DNA of 64,000 bases from Paenibacillus xylanexedens (GTDB lineage: Bacteria > Bacillota > Bacilli > Paenibacillales > Paenibacillaceae). The stretch lies in NCBI RefSeq assembly GCF_007680605.1, contig NZ_VEIO01000001.1:496001-560000 (forward strand), given 5' to 3'. The notes beneath the pieces were generated by a model. The model was not told the origin of the DNA. It worked only from the letters and a program-made list of their open reading frames with translations, and ran no database searches. Made by a program: the position numbers and the translations under genes. Each line of letters opens with the position of its first letter. Position 1 is the first letter of the stretch. Positions 41,863 through 50,852 of the stretch are shown here, one piece after another.

Positions 41863-43485
41863 ATGATTGCAAATAAAAAAAAATCCAGATTGCGCAGAAA
41901 AGTAAAGAAGTTCAAAAAAGTCAGCCTTACCGCATTACTTGGTGGATTCGTTACAATCTCCGTATTGATGACGTTAACAATTATGGTGATTACCTCGTAT
42001 ACCACCCAGAAACAATCTCTTATTAACAATACTCTTTCGGTTAACTATGCGAGTGCTGTACAGATGAGTCAAACGTTAGATTCCTTATTTGAATCCATGA
42101 AAAAAAGCTTAAAGTATGGGGCCGCACATTTTAAAAATGTCGATTTCAATGATAAGGAGAAACTGAACACTACGCTGGATCTCATCCATAATAGCAGTGA
42201 TTATTTTAACGCTGTAGTCTTGGCAGACCAGATGGGGCTTGTGCTGTCGAGGTCACCGTATTCTCAGGCCAGTATTGGTACACATGTGAGCTCCGAGGCG
42301 GCCAAAGCGGCGATCAAATCCAAAGCCTCATACATATCAGATGCTTACGTGACACCGCGAACGAATCGTAGAATTGTTTTTCTCAGTGAACCAATTTTTG
42401 ATCCAATGGGGAAATACAAAGGCATGATTAGTGGGAGTATCTATTTGCAGGAGAATAATATACTCGATTTGTCGTTTGGGAGTCAACTTAAAACCGACAA
42501 CGGTACATACTTTTTTATAGTTGACCACAAGGGAACGTTGCTTTTTCATCCCAACGTCAGCCGAATTGGCAGAGATATTAGGGCGAATACAGTGGTGCAG
42601 AAACTCATCAAAAATCAGACGGGACAAGAGCAATATACGAATTTGGATGGGGTTAATACGCTTGCAGGATATTACAAAGTTCCAGCAACCAACTGGGGAG
42701 TGGTTGTCGTATCTCCAACCCAAATCGTATATGATCAGTTAAACCGTCAGATCGGACTGTTGCTGTTATACATAGCTGTACCCTTTATATTGTTGACTCT
42801 AATTGTGTTAAGAGTTGCCCGGAAGCTGGTACATCCGTTTGTATTCTTGGCTGATCTTGTGCAACAAGTAGACAAAGGGCAGGTGGAGTTGCCTGTCGTG
42901 AAGCCGCATTGGAACAGGGAAGCCGATCTGCTTACTCGAGCGGTGCTTGGAGCTATGACAAGTTTCAGAAACAAGACAGATCAGTTGGTGTATGATGCAA
43001 GAACGGACGTATTAACTGGTTTGAACAATCGCAGAACCTTTGAGGAAGTGATTCAGGCATGGACTCATGATGAGAATCCATTTGCAATCATTGTTCTCGA
43101 TATAGACCGCTTTAAGTTAATTAATGATACCTATGGTCATTCGACCGGGGATGAGGTTTTAAAACAGATCGCGAAGCTGATTCAGATGTCTGTACGGCCT
43201 GAGGATGTTTGTTTCCGGTTTGGCGGTGAAGAATTTGTTGTACTGTTGCGGAATTGCGATTCGAAGAAGGCATATGAGACGGCCGAACGCATTCGGATTT
43301 CAGTTGAAGAAAGTGTGCTGGTGGTCGATCGTACAGTTACGATATCTGCTGGCATTGCTGAGTTTCCGTTGCATTCCCGCACGGAATCGGAATTGTTTCA
43401 TCTGGCAGATAATGCGCTCTATCTGGCCAAAGAAGAGGGCCGTAATCGAACCGTCATCATTCAGACGGTGGAAAAAGCAAAATAG
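41863..43485 (+). CDS. Membrane diguanylate cyclase: dCache sensor plus GGDEF
   Basis: A 540-aa protein. A basic N-terminus is followed by a membrane helix (about 24-47), an extracellular double-Cache domain (about 50-285), a second membrane helix (about 295-315), a short HAMP-like linker and a GGDEF domain (about 375-535). The catalytic signature is FGGEEF, and RPED lies five residues before it, the product-inhibition I-site (RxxD). The GGDEF signal LDIDRFKLINDTYGHSTGD is complete. It should make c-di-GMP from GTP in response to an external small molecule, affecting motility or biofilm. Terminator follows. Confidence 0.94.
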   Translation: MIANKKKSRLRRKVKKFKKVSLTALLGGFVTISVLMTLTIMVITSYTTQKQSLINNTLSVNYASAVQMSQTLDSLFESMKKSLKYGAAHFKNVDFNDKEKLNTTLDLIHNSSDYFNAVVLADQMGLVLSRSPYSQASIGTHVSSEAAKAAIKSKASYISDAYVTPRTNRRIVFLSEPIFDPMGKYKGMISGSIYLQENNILDLSFGSQLKTDNGTYFFIVDHKGTLLFHPNVSRIGRDIRANTVVQKLIKNQTGQEQYTNLDGVNTLAGYYKVPATNWGVVVVSPTQIVYDQLNRQIGLLLLYIAVPFILLTLIVLRVARKLVHPFVFLADLVQQVDKGQVELPVVKPHWNREADLLTRAVLGAMTSFRNKTDQLVYDARTDVLTGLNNRRTFEEVIQAWTHDENPFAIIVLDIDRFKLINDTYGHSTGDEVLKQIAKLIQMSVRPEDVCFRFGGEEFVVLLRNCDSKKAYETAERIRISVEESVLVVDRTVTISAGIAEFPLHSRTESELFHLADNALYLAKEEGRNRTVIIQTVEKAK

Positions 43486-43518
43486 TAGCACAGGAGAACA
43501 GAGAAACGGAAGAATACG

Positions 43519-43550
43519 AACAGACCCTTATGAACAGGGTCTGTTTCTGT
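43519..43550 (+). terminator. Intrinsic terminator after the GGDEF gene
   Basis: AACAGACCCT pairs perfectly with AGGGTCTGTT, followed by TCTGTTTG. It may also stop the convergent oxidoreductase gene. Confidence 0.8.
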
Positions 43551-43556
43551 TTGTTT

Positions 43557-44549
43557 TTATATGAAAGATGACAGGATTCGGTCACATAAAGCCATTGTGC
43601 TAACATTATCGCGGGCGCTTGAGAGTGGAACGGCCCCCGTCTGGCAACAGGTCATAAAGTGTCTCATTTCACCTACAAAGCCACGCAGATAAAGATCTCT
43701 ATAGGCACCAGACATTGGCGTGCCGGAAGGGGTGTATACCGAATCGTGTTCTTCAAGAGACTTCCATGGAAGAAGATCTCCTTTATGAGATTCATGTATT
43801 GTAAGTTTGGTGATCTCATCGGCTAGAGCGAATCCGTGCTCAAAAGTAACCAGAACACTTTCGCTTTCGCGTGACCATGCACTCATTCCTGTAAAGTAGG
43901 CATTGCCGATGACACCTTCATCAAAAATCAAGGAAATACTCTGGTTAATATGTTTTCCATCTCTTACAGTCGTTCCTGTTACTTGTGTAGCTTCGCCAAA
44001 CAAATAACGCATGAGATCCACCATATGTATGGCAGCAAGTTTCATAAACTGTTCTTCATTTTCACAAAAGGGCGTGCTATCTACGGCAAATTTCATCTGG
44101 AACGAGCGCACTTTACCGAGTGTTCTCTCATCAACCAATGCCTTGAGTTTCCGATAGATCGGGGCATAACGTTTCATAAAACCGACCATGACCACAACAT
44201 CAGCCTGATCTGCTGCTTGGGCCACCTTAGCGGCTTCTTCTGCTGTCCAGCCAAGTGGTTTGTCCACATAGACATGTTTACCTGCCTCAATGCATTCCAG
44301 AACAAGTTTGGTTTGATCGACTGGCTGAGCAACGACGACGACTCCGTCACAGGTTTCCTGCTCCAGCATCTGGCTGGCATGATCATAGGCTTGACCTGAA
44401 CTGCCAAAGCGAAGCAGGGTCGCCCTAGAACGTTCGAGACTCCTTGTAGCCACAGCCTGAATGGTTGCCCCCGCTTCGATCGCTGCAGGGTAAATATTCG
44501 TGGAGGCATGGAATCCGGCTCCGATAAAACATAGTTTTGAATTCAGCAA
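43557..44549 (-). CDS. Gfo/Idh/MocA-family oxidoreductase
   Basis: A 330-aa NAD(P)-dependent dehydrogenase. The Rossmann start is LCFIGAGFHASTNIYPAAIEAGA, and the family EKP motif appears as YVDKPLGW. The C-terminal substrate domain has the conserved HMVDLMRYLFGE. It uses a TTG start behind AAGGGGA. Members oxidise or epimerise sugars or inositols; no sugar transporter is nearby to narrow the substrate. Confidence 0.9.
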   Translation of the reverse strand: MLNSKLCFIGAGFHASTNIYPAAIEAGATIQAVATRSLERSRATLLRFGSSGQAYDHASQMLEQETCDGVVVVAQPVDQTKLVLECIEAGKHVYVDKPLGWTAEEAAKVAQAADQADVVVMVGFMKRYAPIYRKLKALVDERTLGKVRSFQMKFAVDSTPFCENEEQFMKLAAIHMVDLMRYLFGEATQVTGTTVRDGKHINQSISLIFDEGVIGNAYFTGMSAWSRESESVLVTFEHGFALADEITKLTIHESHKGDLLPWKSLEEHDSVYTPSGTPMSGAYRDLYLRGFVGEMRHFMTCCQTGAVPLSSARDNVSTMALCDRILSSFI

Positions 44550-44670
44550 ATGAAAGTCCCCTTCATTGGTATAGGTGCTTTATGTCATTATAAAATTACT
44601 ATTGATAAACATAGGCGGTTTGAATTCGTGAGGAAAGGACATATGTCCTTCTAAGGGATTAAAAAAGTTG

Positions 44671-44699
44671 TTGCAATATAAAAATGTAACATGTATACT
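44671..44699 (+). promoter_or_regulatory. Promoter of tRNA-Leu
   Basis: TTGCAA and TATACT spaced exactly 17 bp, about 72 bp before the mature tRNA. Confidence 0.75.
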
Positions 44700-44771
44700 C
44701 TGAATTACGGTAAAACAAGGAATTGCTTCGCCGGATATACTTTTCATCGATGATGAAGAGATACATAATAT

Positions 44772-44856
<85 letters not shown>

Positions 44857-44860
44857 TAAC

Positions 44861-44907
44861 AAAAAGGTTTGTATGTTTCCCGAATGGGAAATGTACAAAC
44901 CTTTTTT
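44861..44907 (+). terminator. Strong intrinsic terminator after tRNA-Leu
   Basis: AAAAAGGTTTGTA pairs perfectly with TACAAACCTTTTT around an inner TTTCCC-GAAT-GGGAAA stem. It is nearly symmetrical and may also stop the convergent small membrane gene. Confidence 0.93.
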
Positions 44908-44921
44908 CGTTTGCTTTTTCC

Positions 44922-45113
44922 TTAATGCTCCTGAATCCGATTATACCAAATTTTACTGGTCAGCAGACCTGAGAGGATGCCGGCTAAACCGAATAGAGCA
45001 ACACTGAGCATTAATTGAACGGGCGAGAAACGAAACAAAAACGCAATTCCACTACCAAAGGTAGTTCCAGCGAGAAAACCCAAGGCGACCCCCAGATGTT
45101 TGAATGACTTCAT
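44922..45113 (-). CDS. Small membrane protein, 63 aa
   Basis: A 63-aa protein with two hydrophobic helices (LGVALGFLAGTTFGSGIAFLF and LMLSVALFGLAGILSGLL) and a short charged tail. The start at 45113 follows AGCAGGTGA; the longer frame to 45194 has no ribosome site. I do not recognise the family. It ends next to the tRNA terminator. Confidence 0.72.
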   Translation of the reverse strand: MKSFKHLGVALGFLAGTTFGSGIAFLFRFSPVQLMLSVALFGLAGILSGLLTSKIWYNRIQEH

Positions 45114-45253
45114 TGTATTCACCTGCTTAAAGTAGAGTATGGAGTGGTTCATTTTTGTAATGCAATGATCAATCCGCTCGCTGCACAGTTTCATTTTGTG
45201 GTCTTTTCAGGAAAATTATGCATCGTTCATCGTCTGGCGTATCCAACTAAAAT

Positions 45254-45286
45254 AGGCTCTGGCCCCCAGGAGAGGGCGCAGAGCCT
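45254..45286 (-). terminator. Intrinsic terminator of the double-HTH gene
   Basis: AGGCTCTG pairs perfectly with CAGAGCCT around an inner GCCC/GGGC. On the minus strand it is followed by ATTTTAG. Confidence 0.7.
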
Positions 45287-45303
45287 TTTGGCTGTTCGCT
45301 GTT

Positions 45304-45900
45304 CTAGTGATTACGACGATCTTTAAGAATGACATCTGCGAACAGAATAGTTTTCGGGATGCGGAAAAATTGTTCCGCTTGTTCCTGAAACGCGGCAGAA
45401 GGCAGCGTCCCCTGATGCAGCCATTTGCGGAAAGTGCCGGGATGAACCCCGATCCAGTGGCTGACATCTGTCACCGACAAATCATGGACCATACACAGGC
45501 CTGTCAAAATACGGTTACTCACTGGAGAGCGGGTTACCGTTCGCTTCATAAAGCGGGAAGGCTCAGGTTGACAGATGACAGGACTATTGCGCACGACCTC
45601 TTCATTAAAAAGAATATGTCGCGGGTAGCCAAGCAACTGACAAGTTTTGTCCAGATTGGTACTGCCGGGTATTCGCCCTTCATACACCCACGCGCTTACA
45701 CTGCGTGAGGAGATTGAGAGGTCTTCAGCGAGCTGAGACAACTTAATATCATTGGCCATCAGCACGGCAAGAAGAACACGATTGCGGATTTGACAGCGTG
45801 TCGGTTTGCGGAACCGTTTAACACGGACACCTTTTCCCAAATATTTACGGTTGATCAGAGACCACGCCTGGATGGAATGTTGTTCTGGTTGATTAGGCAT
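45304..45900 (-). CDS. Protein with two Xre-like helix-turn-helix domains
   Basis: A 198-aa, basic, probably DNA-binding protein. The start at 45900 follows CGGAGG. One HTH is IKLSQLAEDLSISSRSVSAWVYEG (about residues 52-75). A second, related one is LSVTDVSHWIGVHPGTFRKWLHQG (about 141-164). Each is followed by a similar segment ending in ILFNEEV or ILFADVI, so the protein is an internal duplication of an about 85-residue unit. Repressor-like role inferred; targets unknown. The terminator after it makes it monocistronic. Confidence 0.82.
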   Translation of the reverse strand: MPNQPEQHSIQAWSLINRKYLGKGVRVKRFRKPTRCQIRNRVLLAVLMANDIKLSQLAEDLSISSRSVSAWVYEGRIPGSTNLDKTCQLLGYPRHILFNEEVVRNSPVICQPEPSRFMKRTVTRSPVSNRILTGLCMVHDLSVTDVSHWIGVHPGTFRKWLHQGTLPSAAFQEQAEQFFRIPKTILFADVILKDRRNH

Positions 45901-46356
45901 ATTTCCTCCGATTTTTTTAACCAAATACTACAATAAATAATGGGGTACTTTCAAGTGCCGCATTTACTGGTTTGAAAACCGCTTGTGCGTCATTCTACAT
46001 GAAAGAGGGAACTACGAACTAGACCTCTTGCGAAACGCATCCTAGTATATTCCTAGATTACAATGATTCACTAAAAAAGATGGAATGAATTGTACAAGAT
46101 TACAAATTAATTAGTTCTATTTACCTATTTATAGGCCTTTAGAACTTTTGTGTTGTTTTTGTTGATTTCATGCTGTTTTTCCCCTGAACTTCTACTATAT
46201 TTGTAAATCTGCTTTTGGTATTCAAACGAAAAAAGTGCACAAATCTGAAACGATAAATCCGCATGTTCAGCAAGACAGATGAACGGTCACAATCTCTCAT
46301 TCTCACATATATTGTAGGGTGCTCAAACAACAAAGAACAAGGGAGAGGTGAGGAAC
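45901..46356. other. Intergenic region, AT-rich
   Basis: 456 bp between the divergent double-HTH gene and the holin-like gene. It must hold both promoters, but I see no clear sigma-A pair, repeat or small gene in it. Confidence 0.6.
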
Positions 46357-46920
46357 GTGAGCCCAGCGGTGAGTTCGGTTACTGCGATTTCGGGAGCGGT
46401 TGTGACGTTCGCTTTTGGCGGGTGGGATCAGTTGCTTAGTCTGCTTGCGATCGCTATGGCTATTGATTATGTTACGGGTCTGGCGGCGGCTGTGAGAACG
46501 GGAACGGGATTGAACAGTAATATTGGCTTCTGGGGACTTGCACGAAAAGGGCTAATGCTGACCGTTGTTCTGCTTGCTCACCGTATTGATCTGATTATGG
46601 GGACCGATATTATTAAGGGAGGAGCCATTTATTTTTACTTGGTTAATGAATTGATCTCAATCACAGAGAATTATGCCAAAATTGGATTACCTTTACCTGC
46701 CAAGCTCAGACAGGCTATCGCGGTACTTAAGAAACAGGAGGAACAGAGCAGTCTGCCTGACCGGGAATGGAGCTTGCCTCGGCAAACTTCCGCCAGCTCG
46801 TCACCAGTGAAAGAAGACGTTCAAGCGAAAGAAGAAGATATCCAAACTGTACTAGGTGAGGAGAAGAGGGCTGATAAGGGAGTATCTTCGGATCGGCAGT
46901 CGGAAGCAACCAAAGATTAA
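46357..46920 (+). CDS. Phage holin-family protein (TcdE/BhlA-like, holin_4)
   Basis: A 187-aa protein. The GTG start at 46357 follows GGGAGAGG by 8 bases. It has three to four hydrophobic helices in residues 1-100 with the family motif AIDYVTGLAAAVRTGTGLNS and IGFWGLARKG. A long hydrophilic, acidic C-terminal tail (about 130-187) is longer than in usual holins. Members make membrane pores for phage lysis or toxin export. No endolysin or other phage gene is next to it, so it may be a domesticated copy. Confidence 0.87.
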   Translation: MSPAVSSVTAISGAVVTFAFGGWDQLLSLLAIAMAIDYVTGLAAAVRTGTGLNSNIGFWGLARKGLMLTVVLLAHRIDLIMGTDIIKGGAIYFYLVNELISITENYAKIGLPLPAKLRQAIAVLKKQEEQSSLPDREWSLPRQTSASSSPVKEDVQAKEEDIQTVLGEEKRADKGVSSDRQSEATKD

Positions 46921-47055
46921 CTCTCAGGTTCATTACCATTGTTCAGGAAACGCATACAAGCATCCTTTCGTAATAGACGGTGATATGATATATTTTGGAT
47001 ACACGAAACATTGCTAATAGTTCTACTCATTAATTCAAACGAGGTGTTTAACCAG

Positions 47056-47343
47056 ATGATTAAGCATATTGTCCTGTTCAAAATGAAAGATCGTTCTGCA
47101 GAAAGTATTGAGGCCGCTGCACAGGTTCTTCGTAATCTGGAAGGTAAAATTGATGTTCTCATGTCGCTTGAGGTGGGTATCGATGTCTTGCGCTCGGACA
47201 GATCGTTCGACATTTCACTGACGGCGGAATTTGCTTCGCTGGAAGATCTTCAGGCGTATCAGGTTCACCCGCTCCATCAGGATGTCATCAAGTATATGAA
47301 CGAAGTCCGAGAACAATCCATTGCTGTTGACTATGTGATCTAA
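47056..47343 (+). CDS. Dabb-family (stress-responsive A/B barrel) protein
   Basis: A 95-aa single Dabb domain: MIKHIVLFKMKD at the start, then LEGKIDVLMSLEVGIDVL, and HPLHQDVIKYMNEVREQSIAVDY at the end with the typical HPxH motif. These proteins form dimeric alpha+beta barrels; function is often unknown. GAGGTG precedes the start. It is followed on the same strand by a tiny membrane protein gene and the DUF86 gene. Confidence 0.88.
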   Translation: MIKHIVLFKMKDRSAESIEAAAQVLRNLEGKIDVLMSLEVGIDVLRSDRSFDISLTAEFASLEDLQAYQVHPLHQDVIKYMNEVREQSIAVDYVI

Positions 47344-47383
47344 AGTTTTACACATTCTATTCTGGATTTGAAGGGGAATCTTC

Positions 47384-47494
47384 ATGAGCGATTTAAGAGA
47401 CGTTATGGAATTTTTATATATTTTTGTTGTGTTTCTGATCGCTTGCCCTGTCATGATCTTCTGGCTTAAGCGCAGAGGGAAACGAAACCGATAA
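47384..47494 (+). CDS. Tiny single-pass membrane protein, 36 aa
   Basis: A 36-codon gene with a good ribosome site (AAGGGG, 7 bases before ATG). The product starts MSDLRDVMEF, has one hydrophobic helix (LYIFVVFLIACPVMIFWL) and ends in a basic tail (KRRGKRNR). It sits 40 bp after the Dabb gene and 23 bp before the DUF86 gene, so probably in the same transcript. A membrane-bound small protein; function unknown. Confidence 0.7.
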   Translation: MSDLRDVMEFLYIFVVFLIACPVMIFWLKRRGKRNR

Positions 47495-47517
47495 CTCACT
47501 GAACGGGAAGTGAATGA

Positions 47518-47973
47518 ATGTATTATGTGAATAGGGAGCAGATTGCTCGCCGACTTGACGCGATACCGGAAGTTGCTGAAGGGCTTCGGCAGGTAGTACA
47601 GGCCTGGGATGGTGGTCTGGTATTGGGGATGGTTCAAGAACGATGTCTGCATCTTGCCGTTGAGATCGTGACTGATGTGGGCAGTTATCTCATTGATGGT
47701 TTCATTATGAGAGACGCAAGCAGTTACGATGATATTATCCAGATTAATTATGAAGAGCACGTATTTGATGAATCAACGTACGGGGTTTTGCGTCAACTTG
47801 TTACGTTACGTAAACCGCTTGTGCAAGATTATTACAGTTGGCAACGAACTGTGTTGAATCCACTTAGTGCAGCCTTGCCGGATGTACTTGAACATTTCTC
47901 CGGCCAGGTAAGCGCTTATGTGGAAAAAGAACTTGGACCTTTCCAGGGAAATGAAGGCCAAGTGACAGAGTAA
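47518..47973 (+). CDS. DUF86 / HepT-like protein (YutE-like)
   Basis: A 151-aa protein resembling B. subtilis YutE. It opens with MYYVNREQIARRLDAIPEV and contains LHLAVEIVTDVGSYLIDGFIMRD and YDDIIQINYEEHV, the helical core of DUF86/HepT. HepT proteins are RNase-type toxins paired with MNT nucleotidyltransferases; here no MNT gene is adjacent, so it is more likely the housekeeping YutE branch. It starts 17 bp before the DUF4261 gene's upstream region and is in the same run of genes. Confidence 0.85.
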   Translation: MYYVNREQIARRLDAIPEVAEGLRQVVQAWDGGLVLGMVQERCLHLAVEIVTDVGSYLIDGFIMRDASSYDDIIQINYEEHVFDESTYGVLRQLVTLRKPLVQDYYSWQRTVLNPLSAALPDVLEHFSGQVSAYVEKELGPFQGNEGQVTE

Positions 47974-47990
47974 GGAATGAGGGAAGTTGT

Positions 47991-48893
47991 ATGGAGAAAG
48001 ATTCGAAAGGGACAGATCAAGGGAAGCGCGAAAGCGATGAGATGTCATCAGGTTTTCACCCCGTGTATATGGTGGAGTTCCTGTTTAATGAAAAGCCGGA
48101 TTTGAATCGGTCTGTTTTACAGGAGGCACTCAGCAATCGGACGGGGCAAGGGAGACTCGATGTAAAGCAGGGGGAAAAGGAACAGGAAACACAGGAGATG
48201 CTGGTGTTTTACCATATGGCACATAAAGTGGCTTTCCAGGAAGGCAGTATTCCTGCTCAAACTTGTTTCCTGCCCGTACATGAGATTGTTGAGCGTACGC
48301 GTTTTGCAGGGGCTTTGCAGCAAGCTTGGCATTGGCCTGAAGCGGGACAAGCTGTAGCTTCTGCCCGGTATTCGCTTCGGATTCATGATATGTTTACTGC
48401 GGCCATGCCGCGTAAACAGCGTCTGGGCTTGTTCCAGAAAACGGTGCTGGCTGTGTTGGACACACTGAATTGTGATGCTATTTACTGGTATGGCAGTGAC
48501 AAACTGGTTGAACCTGAAGCTTATATTCAATCCCAGGAACGCGAGGAGCATCTCTACGCCGCAATGAATGTGCGGATGTATCAAGCGGGAGGCACAGAGC
48601 AACAGCGAGAACTGGTTATGGATACCGTGGGTTTATCTGCGCTTGGAGTACCTGATGTGCAATGTCACTTTACTGGACTTGACCCCGATACGGTGGCTCA
48701 GACACTGCTCGGTGCTGCGTATTACATATTTGATCAGGGAGATGTATTGCAGGATGGTCAGACCTTGGGCTCATCTGGAGGGCAGCGCTGGCGCTGTGAG
48801 CATCAGTTTGCTTTAATTGCTCCGGGGCGATACGTCGTAGATCTGAACCCGGGGGAAGAGCATGCTGTGCCCACGCCTCAGACAGTTCGGTAA
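47991..48893 (+). CDS. DUF4261 domain-containing protein
   Basis: A 300-aa soluble protein of the DUF4261 type, seen in the spaced features FHPVYMVEFLFNEKP, VLAVLDTLNCDAIYWYGSDKLV and the C-terminal GAAYYIFDQGDVLQDGQTLG. Function unknown. It starts 17 bp after the DUF86 gene behind GAGGGAAG and ends at a strong terminator, closing the run that begins with the Dabb gene. Confidence 0.82.
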   Translation: MEKDSKGTDQGKRESDEMSSGFHPVYMVEFLFNEKPDLNRSVLQEALSNRTGQGRLDVKQGEKEQETQEMLVFYHMAHKVAFQEGSIPAQTCFLPVHEIVERTRFAGALQQAWHWPEAGQAVASARYSLRIHDMFTAAMPRKQRLGLFQKTVLAVLDTLNCDAIYWYGSDKLVEPEAYIQSQEREEHLYAAMNVRMYQAGGTEQQRELVMDTVGLSALGVPDVQCHFTGLDPDTVAQTLLGAAYYIFDQGDVLQDGQTLGSSGGQRWRCEHQFALIAPGRYVVDLNPGEEHAVPTPQTVR

Positions 48894-48895
48894 AA

Positions 48896-48950
48896 AGGAA
48901 TGAGGATGGGTATCTTAACCCAGAGCGGCATTTGTTCCGTTTTTTTTTTC
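48896..48950 (+). terminator. Intrinsic terminator after the DUF4261 gene
   Basis: GGAA(TG) with an inner GGGT/ACCC stem pairs with (CATT)TGTTCC, followed by nine T. Confidence 0.75.
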
Positions 48951-49079
48951 AATCCGGAGTGTCAGGTCAAGCCCATCCTGCTTATAATGCATGAACAGAA
49001 TAGGCATTGGCCCAGATGAACAGATCCTATCGTTGATTCATAAACCGGTGTCTAATCCAATGAAAGGGAGAGATGGATC

Positions 49080-49532
49080 ATGAAAGATTCGAACAAAAGC
49101 TTGTTGTGGGGGGCTTTAATCGGCTCCGTCGTTGGTTCGGTTACTGCATTGTTGCTTGCGCCAAAATCTGGACGTGAATTGCGTCAGGATATTTCCGAGG
49201 GAGCTCGTCAAGTTACGGATAAAGGTCAGGAACTGGCTGTAAAAGTGGGAGAGCAAAGCTCACAGATCGTATCCAAAGTGAAGGAAACGGCGGATGTCGT
49301 TATTAAGGATATCCAGTCCTGGCGTTGCTCTTCAGATGGCAAAGAAATCCGGATCTCTGCTGCGATTGCAGATACGGATAAAGCTGGAGGAGTACAGGGG
49401 TATGTTCAGCCTGAGATCCAGGTTCAAGCAGAGGATGCAGTACAAAATCAAGGCTTGAAATTGGTGCCAGCAGAACAGGGGAACGAAAATATTGTGAAGC
49501 TTACTACCGATGAGTCCAAAGACGAAAACTAA
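49080..49532 (+). CDS. YtxH-domain protein
   Basis: A 150-aa protein. One membrane helix, [30 protein letters not shown], is the YtxH signature, followed by an amphipathic helical stretch and a hydrophilic tail. YtxH proteins are general-stress, membrane-associated proteins of unknown mechanism. AAGGGAGAG precedes the start. The gene has its own terminator. Confidence 0.88.
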   Translation: MKDSNKSLLWGALIGSVVGSVTALLLAPKSGRELRQDISEGARQVTDKGQELAVKVGEQSSQIVSKVKETADVVIKDIQSWRCSSDGKEIRISAAIADTDKAGGVQGYVQPEIQVQAEDAVQNQGLKLVPAEQGNENIVKLTTDESKDEN

Positions 49533-49545
49533 GCAATGCGGGTTT

Positions 49546-49579
49546 AGCAGGCTTTCCCCAATCCGGTGGAAAGCCTGCT
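49546..49579 (+). terminator. Intrinsic terminator after ytxH-like gene
   Basis: AGCAGGCTTTCC pairs perfectly with GGAAAGCCTGCT (12 bp), followed by TTGTTGTGTT. Confidence 0.85.
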
Positions 49580-49755
49580 TTGTTGTGTTCTCATGCTCTG
49601 CGTGACAACAGGATTCGCAACCCTATATTTGAACCCGGCGATGAAATCGGGTAAGATGTAGGTACCTTTTTGCCGGAAATATCATAGGGTAGGTAGAAAG
49701 CTTTTTTGATATGGAGTATCAGAATGAATTTAATGAAGAAGGAAGCGGTGTGTTC

Positions 49756-50565
49756 GTGCAGCAAGCTATTGCTATATTAGACTCCGGTGTAGGGGGATTG
49801 ACCGTTGCGAAGGAAGTGATGCGTCAGCTCCCGCGGGAAAAGATCATTTATTTTGGGGACACTGCCCGGACACCGTACGGACCCCGTTCGTCCGAACAAG
49901 TGAAACAATTTACGGAGCAAATCGTTGATTTTTTGATCCAGTTTAATCCGAAAGTGATCGTGATCGCCTGCAATACGGCAACAGCCGCCGCACTGGAATA
50001 TATACGGACCAAGGTGGATGTTCCTGTCATTGGGGTGATCCATCCTGGTGCAAGGGCAGCCATCATGGCAACACGTACAGGTCGGATCGGTGTGATCGGG
50101 ACTGTAGGTACGATCGGTAGTGGGGCGTATACGTCGGCACTCAAGCAGCTGTCTCCTTATGTGGATGTGGTCAGTCAGGCTTGCCCTGCACTGGTGCCGC
50201 TGGTGGAGAAAGGTGAATTTCGTTCCGAACATACAACGCATACGGTGGATCAAGCGCTCGGAGAAATTAAAAGACAGCCTATTGACTGTCTGATTCTTGG
50301 TTGCACTCATTATCCGTTTCTAATGGATACCATTCAGGATGTCATGGGCCAGGATGTAAAGCTCATCAGCTCAGCCGATGAAACAGCGAGAGAAATCAGT
50401 ACCATCTTATATGATAAACGCAAGCTGGCAAGCGGAGACGAAACGCCCGTGCATCAGTTTTTCTGTACAGGTGATCCGCGTATGTTCCAGAATATTACGA
50501 AGCAGTGGCTGGGAGAGCAAATTTCCAAGACACCTGTCGTCTGGCAGGTCACGCAGTTGTCGTAA
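49756..50565 (+). CDS. racE: Glutamate racemase
   Basis: A 269-aa enzyme that makes D-glutamate for peptidoglycan. The two catalytic Cys lie in VIACNTATAAA and LGCTHYPF; the N-terminus AIAILDSGVGGLTVAKE and FGDTARTPYG are typical. The GTG at 49756 (VQQAIAILDS) matches the usual RacE start and follows AAGAAGGAAG; an ATG at 49711 would add 15 residues but has a poor ribosome site. A terminator follows, so it is monocistronic. Confidence 0.94.
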   Translation: MQQAIAILDSGVGGLTVAKEVMRQLPREKIIYFGDTARTPYGPRSSEQVKQFTEQIVDFLIQFNPKVIVIACNTATAAALEYIRTKVDVPVIGVIHPGARAAIMATRTGRIGVIGTVGTIGSGAYTSALKQLSPYVDVVSQACPALVPLVEKGEFRSEHTTHTVDQALGEIKRQPIDCLILGCTHYPFLMDTIQDVMGQDVKLISSADETAREISTILYDKRKLASGDETPVHQFFCTGDPRMFQNITKQWLGEQISKTPVVWQVTQLS

Positions 50566-50650
50566 TCGCTGTCGGAATGTATTAGTAATCATCATTATTT
50601 GGAATAAAATAGGATTAAGCCTGCGTTCATCTATGTAATTTTGCTTCGGT

Positions 50651-50678
50651 GCCCGGACCTGTAAAGGTTCGGGCTTTT
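50651..50678 (+). terminator. Intrinsic terminator after racE
   Basis: GCCCGGACCT pairs with AGGTTCGGGC (one G-U) around GTAA, followed by TTTTAT. Confidence 0.83.
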
Positions 50679-50852
50679 ATATTATTCTTAGGACGCTGCA
50701 ACTCGGGTCTGCTCTGGTGGCCAGAATATCTAACGTAACATAGAAGTCTGCGAACGATGTCACATGACGGACAACCGGGCTTGCATACGATAATACAGGT
50801 ACGATTAAACGAAATTAATTGGGAGAATCAAACCTGTGGAAGGGAGAACAAC

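Noticed and set aside
47518..47973. HepT/MNT toxin-antitoxin system at the DUF86 gene
   Set aside because: No MNT nucleotidyltransferase gene is next to it, and the protein resembles the chromosomal YutE branch.
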